64,000 nt of DNA. It comes from Delphinapterus leucas (lineage: Eukaryota > Chordata > Mammalia > Artiodactyla > Monodontidae). Shown piece by piece: positions 22,903 through 33,630 of the stretch. The stretch covers positions 3,617,277 through 3,681,276 of the forward strand of contig NW_022098000.1 of the NCBI RefSeq assembly GCF_002288925.2. Reading direction: 5' to 3'. The notes below the pieces were generated by a model. It was not told the DNA's origin, ran no database searches, and saw nothing but the letters and a program-made list of their open reading frames with translations. Within the stretch, counting starts at the first letter, position 1; each line of letters begins with the position of its first letter. The translations under genes and the position numbers were made by a program.

Positions 22903-24008
22903 GCCACATTTTCTGTACCCATTCATCTGTTGATGGACACAGGTAGTCTCCATATCTTGGCTATTGTAAATAATATTGCAATGAACATGGGGATGTGTAT
23001 ATCTTTTTGAGTTAGTGTTTTCATTTTCTTCAATAAATAACCAGAATTACTGGCCCAAATGATAGTTGTTTTTTTTTTCAATTTTTTGAGGTGCCTCCAT
23101 ACAGTTTTCTGTAGTGACTGCACCAACTTCCATTCCCACCAACAGTGCACAAGTGTTCCTTTTCCTCTACATACTCACCAACACCTGTTATTTCTTGTCT
23201 TTTTAATACATAATAGTCATTCTAACAGGTATGAAGTTATATCTCATTGTGGTTTTGATTTGCATTTCCCTGATGATTAGTGATGTTCAGCATCTTTTCA
23301 TGTACTTGTCCATCTGTATGTCTTTGCCCATTTTTAAATAGATTTTTTTTTTTTTGCTATTGAGTTGTATAAGTTCTTTATATATTTTGGATAATAACTC
23401 CTTATCAGATATATGATTTGCAAATATTTTCTCCCATTCCACAGGTTGCCTTTTCATTTTGTTGATGGTTTCCTTTGCTGTGCAAAAGCTTTTTAATTTG
23501 ATGTTGCTCCACTTGTTTATTTTTGCTTTTGTCACTTTTGCTTTTGGTGTCAGAGCCAAAAAAAAATCATTGCAAAGACCAATATCAAGGAGCTTACTGG
23601 CTATGTTTTCTTCTAGGAGTTTTATGGTTTTACATTCAAATCTTTAATTCATTTTAAGTTAAGGTTGTGTATGGTGTAAGATAACAGTCCTGTTTCATTC
23701 TTTTGCATGTGGCTGTCCAGTTTTCACAACACTTTGTTGAAGAGACTACCTTTCCACGTTGTATATTCTTGGTTCTTTCATTGTAAATTAATTAACCCAT
23801 ATATGTGGGTTTATTTCTTGGCTCTTTATACTGCCCCATTGATCTATGTGTCTGTTTCTGTGCCAATATCGAATTCTTTTGATTAGTATAACTTTGTAAG
23901 TGTGATGCCTCTAGTTTTGTTCTTCTTTCTCCAGGTTGCTTTGGTTATTCGGGGTCTTTGTGGTTCTGTACAAATTTTAGGATTGTATGTTCTATTTCTG
24001 GGAAAAAT
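22333..24008 (-). mobile_element. Older L1, inverted, 5'-truncated (1.7 kb)
   Basis: The reverse complement reads from the ORF2 C-terminal region to the 3' UTR. The minus-strand frame at 23287-23559 contains [20 protein letters not shown] and [21 protein letters not shown]1 ORF2 C-terminal motifs. Its 3' UTR differs from the 16679 copy, so it belongs to an older subfamily. It has a (GT)n(TA)n at 22864-22902. Confidence 0.85.
22864..22902. repeat. (TG)n(TA)n compound microsatellite
   Basis: About ten TG units passing directly into nine TA units, inside the L1 at 22333-24008. Confidence 0.9.
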
Positions 24009-24084
24009 GTCTGACATCCTAGGTAAAGATTCAACTATAATTTCCTCTCTTCCAGATAGATCTTCAGATTATATTACATTTGGT

Positions 24085-24170
24085 CTTCACAAAATCTCTT
24101 AAGGCAGTGATTATCATACTATCTTTTAGGCATGGGGAAACAGAGGCTGAGGAATTCCTTTATTGTTCAA
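24085..24170 (+). repeat. MIR SINE fragment, weak
   Basis: A short match to the MIR part corresponding to 'TTTTAGGCATGGGGAAACAGAGGCTGAGG'-like sequence, at about 24124-24151. Confidence 0.4.
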
Positions 24171-24913
24171 GCTTTGTCTGGTCCCCAAATTCTAGTTTAT
24201 TTTGTTACAATACACTTTATTTCTTCCAGTGTCATAGTCTTAGATATGTAAGACTCTTTATTTTTAAAAGAGTGGTAAGAATTATGATAACTCAAATTTT
24301 GCTAAATGTGGCTCCTGCTGCTCAGTCTTTAGTGAAGTTCCTACCCTTTTGGTATTTTGAGGCTTCCAAGGCATGTATACAAAACCCTTTCCTCTCTCAG
24401 TAAAATAAAAAGCACCCTTGCAAAGCAGTATCTTCAACCCTACCAATTTCCCATGAAAACACATGTTTAAACCTCTGGTCATGATTGAAGTAAGATATGC
24501 TCACATGTATTTGTATTGAATTCTAACTGTGTCTACATATCTACATATTATTTTTTGCCTGTGATCAATTGTATTCAGTATATCTATATATTTCATATCC
24601 AATAAATCTGAGTGATGCAAATCCTTTATCTGTTCAATATGACTCTGTACTTAACAACTGCATGATAGCTTCATTTAACTGTATGAGAAATTATTATGCT
24701 GATATGTATCATACTCAAGACAAAGGTTCAAATTCTATCTGAAAAAGAAAAATACAAATTTTCATCATTATGAGTTATTTTGATCAATATAAATTGACTT
24801 TCACGTATTAGTCTTTGAAAACATTTCAATGTGGACAATTGCTATAATATCTATAAACACAGAATGTTCACATCCAGGATTATTCTTGCCTTTAAAAAAA
24901 TATTTTAAAATAG

Positions 24914-25315
24914 TATTATGGGTTGAACCATGTTCCTCTCTCTCCCCTATCCATATATTGAAGTCCTGGCCTCCAGTATCTCAGAATGTGATCTTATTTG
25001 GAAACAGACTCTTTAGTGAGGTAACGCAATTAAAATGAGGGTGAGTATTAATCCAATATGACTGGTGTCATTATAAAAATGGAAAATTTGGATGCAATGA
25101 TGTATACACATAGGGAAAGTGATATGAAGATGCAGGGAGGAAACAGCCATCTACAAGCCAACGAGATTCTTCCCTCACAGCCCTCAACAGAACCAACCCT
25201 GCCAACACCTTGAGTTTGGACATCCAGCCTCCAGAACTGTGAGACAATAAATTTCTACTGTTTCAGCCACTCAGGCTCCGGTACTTTGTTATGGCAGCCT
25301 TAGGATACTAAAACA
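24914..25315 (+). mobile_element. MLT1-type LTR (ERVL-MaLR), solo
   Basis: About 400 bp opening with TATTATGGGTTGAACCATGT and closing with GGCAGCCTTAGGATACTAAAACA. The inner motifs CAGCCATCTACAAGCCAACG, CCAGCCTCCAGAACTGTGAG and an AATAAA signal are in the MLT1 order. No internal retroviral genes are adjacent. Confidence 0.78.
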
Positions 25316-25814
25316 GTAACATTCTGAAATGCTTGCATACGTCCATGTAGGTGGACTTTATTTCCTTTACTAGAATGCAGATTTTAATTTTAGTTTCATT
25401 ACTGTAATTGTACATCACATAAAATAATTATATTATGGATTTATTTCTGCTACAAATGAATATATTTTTCTACATATATATTTTCTTTGTACTGCATTCC
25501 TTTTAAATGCATTAATATTTAAAATTTTCTTTTATTAGACATAAGAATTTCTTAAAAAAATGGTAAAAGTGTTAAGGCAAGGCAACTTTAACAAGTTTAT
25601 TTTATACTGCTTATAGGATATATTTAGTATATTCTGCTACTTCCAGGGAGATAAGTGCTCTTCTTTAGTGGAATAATTTTATACTTCCAAAGAAATCATG
25701 TCTCGATTTCTACAGAATGGGTAGGAATTTATTTTTAAGATGCTGTTATGAAAGTTGCTACATGAATGAAAATTACAAAATTATTACCATTGTGCTTATT
25801 AAAAATAGACTTGA

Positions 25815-26220
25815 GGACTTCCCTGGTGGCACAGTGGTTAAGAATCCACCTGTCAATGCAGGGGACATGGGTTCAATCCCTGGTCTGGGAAAATTCCACA
25901 TACTATAGAGTAACTAAGCCCGTGAGCCACAACTACTGAGCCTGCACTCTAGAGGTCATGAGCCATAAACCCATGTGCCAAAACTACTGAAGCCTGCAGG
26001 CCCGAGAGCCCACGTGCTGCAACTACTGAGCCCGTGTGCTGCAACTACTGAAGCCCGTGTGCCTAGAGCCCGTGCTCCACAAGAGAAGCCACTGCAATGA
26101 GAAGCCACGCACCTTGACGAAGAGTAGACCCTGTTCGTCCCAACTAGAGAAAGCCCGCACACAGCAACAAAAACCCAACACAGCCAAAAAATAAATTAAA
26201 AAAAAAATAAATAAATAAAC
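25815..26220 (+). mobile_element. CHR-type SINE, long form
   Basis: A tRNA-like head (GGACTTCCCTGGTGGCACAG, B box GGTTCAATCCC), a long body with the repeated ACTGAGCC/CACAACTACTG units, and an A/T-rich tail. AGACTTGA at 25807-25814 and 26221-26228 is a short target duplication. The body has extra internal copies of the CAACTACTGA unit, making it about 100 bp longer than the 2257 copy. Confidence 0.92.
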
Positions 26221-27734
26221 AGACTTGACTCTCCTAAAGCATATTCTCTTGTCTGTAGGTAGTGCAGAAGAGCTCTTTACACAAATGGAAAGAGGAGAAA
26301 TTAAAGAATAGAAGTTAACAGTCAAAAATAAAATAGTTTTGCTCAAGAACAGGAATCCATGAAGCTTATGAAGACAACTGATCATTCATAACTTTTCAGA
26401 GGTGAACTAGAAATATATGGATTTTTTCAAATCATACTCTTGGCCTAGGTTTATCTTCCAATGAATTAGATTTGCATCACTGAAATTCAGGTATTTAGGG
26501 TTTGCTTGGGTCTGTTGGCTGATGCTTTTTCTAAATATATTCATTAAAACTGAAACTATTTTCCTCATAGACATGCTTAACAGTGTTGAGACTTGGATAT
26601 GAATAGTTAGAGAAATTTTTTTTCTGGAAAAGTAGCACAATTTAAAAATAATAGAAAACACACCTAAATAACTACATAAAGATATTTGTTAACTAGTTGA
26701 AATTGCTCTCAGAATTTACCTCTTTGTTCTTTTTTGTTTTTCAAATGTTTATTTATATCACACCAAGGGATGGCATTTTTTGCTTTGCAGAGTTTATTAG
26801 AACATCTTTACCATATTTCAAATGAAAGCAGGCTTTGAAAGCAGGGTAACACTTGTGTATTTTCCAAGCTACAAGGTGAATCTTTCTTCTGTTTAAGAAG
26901 CTGATAACGTGATTAAGTTACTTCCAAGATTACAGTCTCAAAGACATTTTTTAAATATTTCAAAAATTTAAGAATAATCCATATTTTCTTAGATTCTGTT
27001 TATTTGGTAGGTTTTCCAATTTAGGAGGAAAAGGGAGAATTTGATTTACATTCCACACACTGTGAAAATAATGGGTCCTTAAAATTCAAGTGGAATCAAT
27101 TAATCTTTTCATTGAATTGTAGTATATGCCTGTCGTATGTCTGCGGTGACTCAAACTGATTCCTGTATTGGATGTGAAAAAGTGTCTGTAACCCTCCTTT
27201 GGTAATCACTATGATTAAAATTGTGAAGGAGAATTAAAGCTGCATATTTGGGTGTACGGTAGCTGGACAATATAATTGATCATAAAACATTAATTTTAAG
27301 TTCTCTAGGTTAATGGAAGAATGGTATAAATCAAGTTTAATTAAAGAAATGGAGAGGTACCTTCTAAAATATTGACTGAGATTCTTTACTTCTGCTATAG
27401 TTCAGTTTTCAATTATAGATTTTTTTCTAAGAAAATAATAAATATGCATGATTTGATTTTATCCAAAATTAGTTTTTTACATTTTGTAATCCACATTTAA
27501 AGTGACTTCTAAGATACAGATAGATGGAAAATACAGTAGAGTAGTATTTAACGTAGCTTATTATGACATAGCTCTGATCTTCCTCATATGAATAATATGC
27601 TGTCAGATTCAGCACAATCATAAAATGCATAATAGTGTATTTCTATTCTACTTTGATGGAGTTCCATTGTTTTTACCATCAACCTATCTGAGCCTTAATT
27701 TCATCAATATAAAAATCTATTGTAAAGATTAAAT

Positions 27735-28018
27735 GTCACATAGAGAACAGGCCTGTGGTTGCCAAGGGAGAGGGGTGTGGGGGGGGAATGGATTGGGAGT
27801 TTGGGATTAGCAGATGCAAACTATTATATATAGAATGGATAAACAACAAAGTCCTACTGTATAGCACAGGGAACTATATTCAATATCCTGTGATAAACTA
27901 TAATGGAAAAGAATATGAAAAAGGATGTGTATACATATATGTATAACTGAATCATGTTTTTGTACAGCAGAAATTAACACAACACTGTAAATCAACTATA
28001 CTTCAATAAAACAAATTA
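27735..28018 (+). mobile_element. 5'-truncated L1 3' end
   Basis: A sense L1 3' UTR: ACATAGAGAACAGGCCTGTG, TAGCACAGGGAACTATATTC, CAACACTGTAAATCAACTAT and terminal AATAAAACAAA. It is a close relative of the inverted copy at 16679-17442. Confidence 0.88.
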
Positions 28019-28918
28019 AAATAACGACTAAACATCAAAAAGATGTAGCACTTAGCTCAGAAGCTGCCTGTAGTAAGGATATAAAATAATTCATTATAGT
28101 TTGACAAATACTCATACATTTGTAAATTTAATACTAAAGTTAAGATTGATAAATGTTAATAACAGTAACACTGTGGAGATTATCCTAAAACATACAAGTT
28201 TATATGCATAGGTACTACTGTCCCCAGGGGACTTGTGCACAAAGAAAGTGTTAAAGTGAGTCAGGGAAGAGCCATAGCTCAATCTACGGGATTTCTCCCT
28301 TAATCCAATGGTATACTTGGTGGCCCTCTCTTGGCCTCTGGGATCCATAAAATAATTAATTATATAATAAAAATAGAAAATGAAATAAAAATATATGTAA
28401 TAAAAATGGAAAAAAGTATAATGAAAGTGGTAAACAAAAGGAAAACTCCCTCTAAAACAGAGGCTTGCATCACAGCCTGTCTGCCCTCCATCTCCTTGGA
28501 GAATCCACATCCGTCCAGACTGGAGCAGCTACTTTCACTTCTGTCTCTATTCATTTTAACCCTTGCTTGTGTACTTGCCAGTGTACTGCTACTTATAGGT
28601 AATGGTTTAGGAAAACACTGATTATCAGGGACCAAACCAAGACCACTAAGTCCCTTTGTAAAGGAAACTTGACAGTGAAGAGCAGGCAAATGGAAATTAC
28701 TGTCAGATATTCTAATCTGCACCAGGTTTGGGCTGAGATTCCAGCAATAAAAGGTTCTGTATCTTATTACTCATCACTTGAGTCCTTTGCTCCTCTTATC
28801 CTTTAATGAACTCCTGTTATTGTAAGAATGCTTTTGTAGTGTTTTCACTTAAGTGTAGGAAATGATGATCTTCATTCAAACCTGTAACTCTTTTTTGCTG
28901 TTCTCTTTCTTCTTTTAG

Positions 28919-29067
28919 GGATGCAGATCTGTTCTTGTTAGACACAAGAAAGGCCCAAGCTCTAGATGTGGGTTGGCTTGTCTTTGATATCACTGTGACC
29001 AGCAATCATTGGGTGATTAATCCACAGAACAATTTGGGCTTACAACTCTGTGCAGAAACAGGAGATG
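28919..29067 (+). CDS. BMP5: BMP5 exon 3 (prodomain)
   Basis: A 149-bp exon. The first G completes the Arg codon left open by exon 2 (AG|G), then 49 codons follow ([20 protein letters not shown] ... LQLCAETGD), then one G of a split Gly codon. It encodes the middle of the prodomain, which in this family folds around and chaperones the mature dimer in the secretory pathway. The stretch containing GWLVFDIT is a conserved prodomain segment of the BMP5/6/7 group. Acceptor TCTTTTAG|GG follows a pyrimidine-rich tract; the donor is G|GTAAGC, close to consensus. The frame is open and joins exons 2 and 4 in the right phase. As far as I recall the human protein, I see no residue difference here. The 23.8-kb intron before it and 19.6-kb intron after it fit the long-intron layout of vertebrate BMP5. 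Confidence 0.97.
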
Positions 29068-29734
29068 GTAAGCACTGAATTTCATAAATTTGGGGGAGTT
29101 CTGGTTTGGACAAATTGAGAGTTACAGCTTTTTGTGGGATTTAACCAATGGATATTTTATACACACAATGTGCAAGGTGGTGCATTCTATAAGATAGGGC
29201 AATATATTGATTAGTTAACTTATTTATAAACACATTACCGAACACACGTTTATTGTCAGGCTCTGCAGTGGGTGTGGGGGGTAAAGAATTAAGTTCTGTT
29301 CCTGCTCTTGCAGTTTTTAGTCTTGTGTTGAAGACATGTATGCAAACAAGTAGAACTACTGTGATATAACAATACCGAAAGAAAGCGATGTATAAAATGC
29401 TATGGATCTATGTTTTGATTTTGTGGTGGTTACACAACTATATAATCTGTAAAAATGTATAGAGCTGTACACTAAAGAAGAATGGATATTACCATATTCA
29501 AAGTATGTCTCAAAAACCTAACTTATAAAAAGAAATATATATCAAAACAGATGATAGGGAAACAGACAAAGGACCTACCATAATACAGAGGAGGATGGGG
29601 ATGGAACAAAAGAGTCATAAAAAACTGCAGAAAATGATACTGAGTTAGGTCTTAACATATTATAATATTTGGTCAAAGACAACAGCTCCAGAATCACTTC
29701 TGGGAGGGGTCTGTTGACTGAAAAAAAAAAAAAA

Positions 29735-30190
29735 AAAGCGCAACCTAAAAGCTGAGAGTTTTGTTTTACTTGGTGGACAAAACTGGGGACTTAAGCCCAG
29801 GACACAGCCTCTCAGATAGCTCTAAAGGAGAGCTCCAAAGAGGTAGGGGAGGAGCCAGGATATACAGGAGTTTTTACAACAAAGACCAGGTAGTCAGAAC
29901 ATCAAAAGATTATTGTTAATTAAAGAAAACCAGGCATCTCAAGTTAAGAAATTTATATATGGGAAGATGCAAGAGTCTGAAATCATTCCTTTGATATGCA
30001 TCTCAGCTGTCTGGGGTCAGTATCATGTGCTTTCTCATCCTGAGTCTCCTCAGGGTGCACCATCAGGGGGCAGCTGCAGTGGCTGATGGTTTGATGGTGG
30101 GCATCCTGTTTCCACTCCAACTTCCCTCAGGGCTCACCATTGGGGTGGCTGCAGCTTGTTGGCTGCAACATCCTTTGTTTACTGATATGG
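29735..30190 (+). repeat. Unassigned dispersed-repeat-like block after A17 tract
   Basis: A 17-A run (29721-29737) is followed by CGCAACCTAAAAGCTGAGAG and about 450 bp that look like an old mammalian interspersed repeat I cannot place (segments CAACAAAGACCAGGTAGTCA and CCAGGCATCTCAAGTTAAGA). It has no TG...CA ends or duplication that I can define. It may be an old LTR. Confidence 0.35.
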
Positions 30191-30959
30191 CAGGTGTCAC
30201 TCTTAGTCCACAGGTCTATAGGAAATCTTTTTTGAGAGGCTCCAGATGTTATTCTTATGCTCAGAAATGCTCACCGAGTAGCGATGTGCTGTGTGCTTGG
30301 CTTGATGCTGGAGATAAAATAGTGAGCAAGTACAGAGATGGCTTCACGAGGCTTGCAGTTGAGTGAGGCATGAGGTAGTCAGCACATAATATTATTGAAT
30401 GCACTTCGCTACACACTAAGAGTCCAATGGACTCTGAGTGTAGAACAGTGAGAAAATTCGAGCTACAGTCTTTTAAAGATCAGGAAGCTGTATCTAGGTG
30501 AAGAAATTGGAGGGCCCTATACTATTTAGTTCTAACTTGCTTTCAAGTCATCCTTTTCTCTCTGAGAACTACTTTATATTTTGTTTATCCTTTTCCTTTG
30601 ATTGATTTCTCTTATATTTTAGGGGTAATTTTACTTTAAATGACATATTATTTATGTGATTTTTTGGAGCCTAAAATAAACTAACATTTCACTTCTTTCA
30701 AAGGTTTCCAAATTCTCTTTTTAAAAGTTAGGTTTGAGATACACAGCCTTTTGTTGCTCTTATTTGGTTCTTTAATATTGTCTGATATGAAAATATTAAA
30801 ATGATTAAATATGCTAGACAAGCTGGCCTTTTGTATTTAAGCCAGAGCAGACAGATCACTTTTTATTTGCAACAATGGAATCTGAATATGCTTACTTCTC
30901 AGCAAAAGTAATTGGAAGTCGTGAAAAAATGAAACTCAGGAAAGTCTCCTTTCAAATTC

Positions 30960-31450
30960 ATTTGTTGACTATTATTCATTTATTCATTTGTTCGACATAA
31001 AATCTTCGAGTGTCTATTCATGCAAGACAAAGTGTTAAGGAGACAATGACCTGGGAGACAGACAAATATAGCTACTTAAGGAAGACTAAAGTGCCCTAAA
31101 TCCTAAAAATAGTGATATAATCAAGACGCTATAGGAAACGTAAGGAGATGGTTAAGTCCAAATGGAGCCAAAGAACTGTGGTCCAGGTAACTTCTGGGCT
31201 AGGTCAGCTGGGTAAGATTTCAAGAAATGAAGATGAGGAGGGAGAGGGTGTGGTGGTGAGAAAGGAGGAGAGAGGTAGTTCCTGGATGAGGAAACAATGT
31301 GAGTAAATACATAGAACGGCAAAAAGGCATGGTGTTGTCTAGAACATTCAGCAGTCCAGATTTGGCTAGAACAGCTTTCATGTATAAATATGATTGCAGA
31401 CGCTATTAGGAAAGTGATTTGGAGACAAATCATGGAAGGCACATGACATC
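30960..31450. repeat. Possible L2-like decayed repeat
   Basis: The start TTCATTTATTCATTTGTTCG with later purine-rich sequence (GATGAGGAGGGAGAGGGTGT) resembles decayed L2-type repeats. Weakly supported. Confidence 0.3.
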
Positions 31451-31722
31451 TAATTTATGTGTATATTCTTGTAACTTGACCACTGGTCATTAAAGAACTA
31501 GACTTGCTGCTTTAATCAATCAGAGTAACACTTTCATGATTACATATTTGAATGAATATCCATTTCATAAGGTCATAGATGTGTATTTCTGGTTCACAAT
31601 GGGACCCTTGGTACTTGGTACCGTGCAGGTTGTAGGTATTAAAAACATGTTTTGAATGATTGTTGAATGAGTTTGTGACTTAAAAGGCTCTTATGGACCA
31701 CCTGTCATTGAACATGTTACTC

Positions 31723-31926
31723 CTTTTTTTTTTTTTTNNNNNNNNNNNNNNNNNNNNNNNNNNNNNNNNNNNNNNNNNNNNNNNNNNNNNNNNNNNNNNN
31801 NNNNNNNNNNNNNNNNNNNNNNNNNNNNNNNNNNNNNGCATGTGGGATCCTCCCGCACCAGGGCACGAACCCGTGTCCCCTGCATCGGCAGGCAGACTCT
31901 CAACCACTGCGCCACCAGGGAAGCCC
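31723..31926 (-). mobile_element. CHR-type SINE, inverted, interrupted by assembly gap
   Basis: The right part shows the inverted tRNA-like head ending CCACCAGGGAAGCCC, and the left end is its T-rich tail. A perfect 13-bp duplication GAACATGTTACTC at 31710-31722 and 31927-31939 proves that both sides belong to one insertion. The middle is replaced by N. Confidence 0.93.
31738..31837. other. Assembly gap of exactly 100 N
   Basis: One hundred N, the usual placeholder for a gap of unknown size. By comparison with the copies at 7039 and 21912, roughly 100-130 bp of SINE body are probably missing. Confidence 0.97.
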
Positions 31927-32659
31927 GAACATGTTACTCTTAAGAAGACATTCCAAACTGTAAATTGGGGTGATTATTAACCAAACCAATTTGGTGTAAC
32001 ACTGAATTTTACACCACAAACCACGGTACAGATTAAAATCGTTTCAATCATAAGGTGAGGAGAAAGTCAGTGATATAAGTTATTAAATTTTGTTTATCTT
32101 ACTTCCACAAAGAAAAAATAGCTAAGAGATCTAAATATATTTTGGAAATCAAAAGACTGTTGAAATCAAAAGTAGCATCATGATTCCTCAGAGGACCTGT
32201 GGAAAGTACGTCAGTTTGTAAAATATTCTCTTTAGAAATTTGATAAGTGAACTGCCATGGATTTGGCAGGAGAGTTTAAGGATAGTCTATTGATTTTTTT
32301 TCATGCAGAATAGATAATTTTCTGAGTTCCAAACGTCTGTTTCAGCTAAATAAAGCAAACATATGAGCAAGCAAATGGAAAGGAAACATTGCTGTTTCTT
32401 AACGGCAAAATCTAGAAATTCCATACAAGTGGTTGTATCCACTTGTGCTAAATCAGTTTCAGAATTTTCTAACACTCCCTCATGGTGGTTAATAACCCTC
32501 TATGATAAAATAGGTACTCTTTTTTTAGCAGCAAATGAGTAGATTTAGTCTGTCTTATAATTTAAGATGTTCAGTTCCCTAAATTATAAACATATATTAA
32601 TTACCTGGCTTGTTAGATCCTTATTAAAATTGTTAATAAAACTACAGTAATTAGTATCA

Positions 32660-32735
32660 TATCTCTATATATATTTATATCCTATATATATATGTCCTAT
32701 ATATATGTCCTATATATATATATATATATATACAT
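32660..32735. repeat. TA-rich tandem repeat with CCTATATATATGT units
   Basis: An imperfect tandem array of TATATATGTCC-type units leading into (TA)10, then TACATACACA. Confidence 0.8.
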
Positions 32736-33484
32736 ACACAGAGTTTATTACCCAGATAGCAATTTAATCTAGCTTTTAAGACTTGGGTTTTCTCCCCAAA
32801 CAGTGTAATTTTCCATTGTTTGATGCTTTATATAGTTTAAACCTTCCAAGTAAATTAATTCATTTTTTTCAAATTTGGGTTTATAGAATAATTTAGAGAT
32901 GGAAAAACAAAGATAGTATTTTTGGGATCATTAGAATGTCTTTTTAAAAACCCTATGTTTTCAGACATTTTAGGTTTGGCAATACTCAGAGTAAATTTTG
33001 CCAATGACTTTTTCCTTTCTATTCAAACCCACTTATATGTCAAGGAAAATTCAATCCGTATGTTTCTGATTCATTTGTATTCAAGTCATCAAAATGTTGT
33101 TTTGTCAGAGTATTGTTCAATGTCCAAGAAACAGTATAAAGTTCTTTTTTAATAAGACTCTAAAATCCATTTTTCTTTGGACAAAGTTGTGGCGTAATTT
33201 CCAAGCGTATCAAGGTAAAAATTCAGATTTAAAATCAGAGATTTCAAAGTTTCACTAAATTTTGTAGCCAAATCAAGGAAGAAAAAAAGATTTCAGAGGT
33301 ATGAAACTATCAAATTAAATTCATTATCATTAATGCTTAAATATAATATAAAGAAATTTATAGTTATTGTTATAACTTAGAGTTTAAGGTTTTGATACTT
33401 AATTTAAATAAAGAGAATAAAGAAATAGAATTGATCCCTCCATTCTGGAAATATAAATTCTAAGAAGAAATCGTTAGGAAAACT

Positions 33485-33630
33485 AGATTCAAATCTTGGC
33501 TCTGACAAAATACTTTACATTTTAGCCATAGCCTTAATTAAATGAGTGTAATGGTAATTACCTTCCAAGGACAGTGTGAGACTATATTAAGCAATAGTAC
33601 CCGGAACATGGTGAGACAGGAATAAAGGTG
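33485..33630 (-). repeat. MIR SINE fragment
   Basis: An inverted MIR-like block (TTCAAATCTTGGCTCTGACA then GTAATGGTAATTACCTTCCA). Diverged. Confidence 0.45.

Larger units (their letters stand above)
5133..28918 (+). other. BMP5: BMP5 intron 2 (23.8 kb)
   Basis: Largest intron in the window, bounded by GTATCA and TTTTAG. About half is recognisable transposon sequence, listed separately. I see no feature in 5133-6017, 6531-7025, 7258-8880, 14527-15520, 15742-16670, 18323-19800, 19970-20775, 24009-24085, 24170-24913, 25316-25806, 26229-27734 and 28019-28918 beyond AT-rich sequence and short simple repeats. Confidence 0.9.

Noticed and set aside
22750..23010. Spaced TG/TA repeats as a possible CRISPR-like array
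   Set aside because: A plain microsatellite inside an L1; there are no unique spacers of constant length.
28331..28722. Overlapping open frames on both strands (96 and 120 codons)
   Set aside because: Intronic, low-complexity hydrophobic or Lys/Ile-rich translations from AT-rich DNA; no homology recognised.
30025..30366. 113-codon + strand open frame
   Set aside because: Overlaps a repeat-like block; the hydrophobic start is not enough to support a gene.
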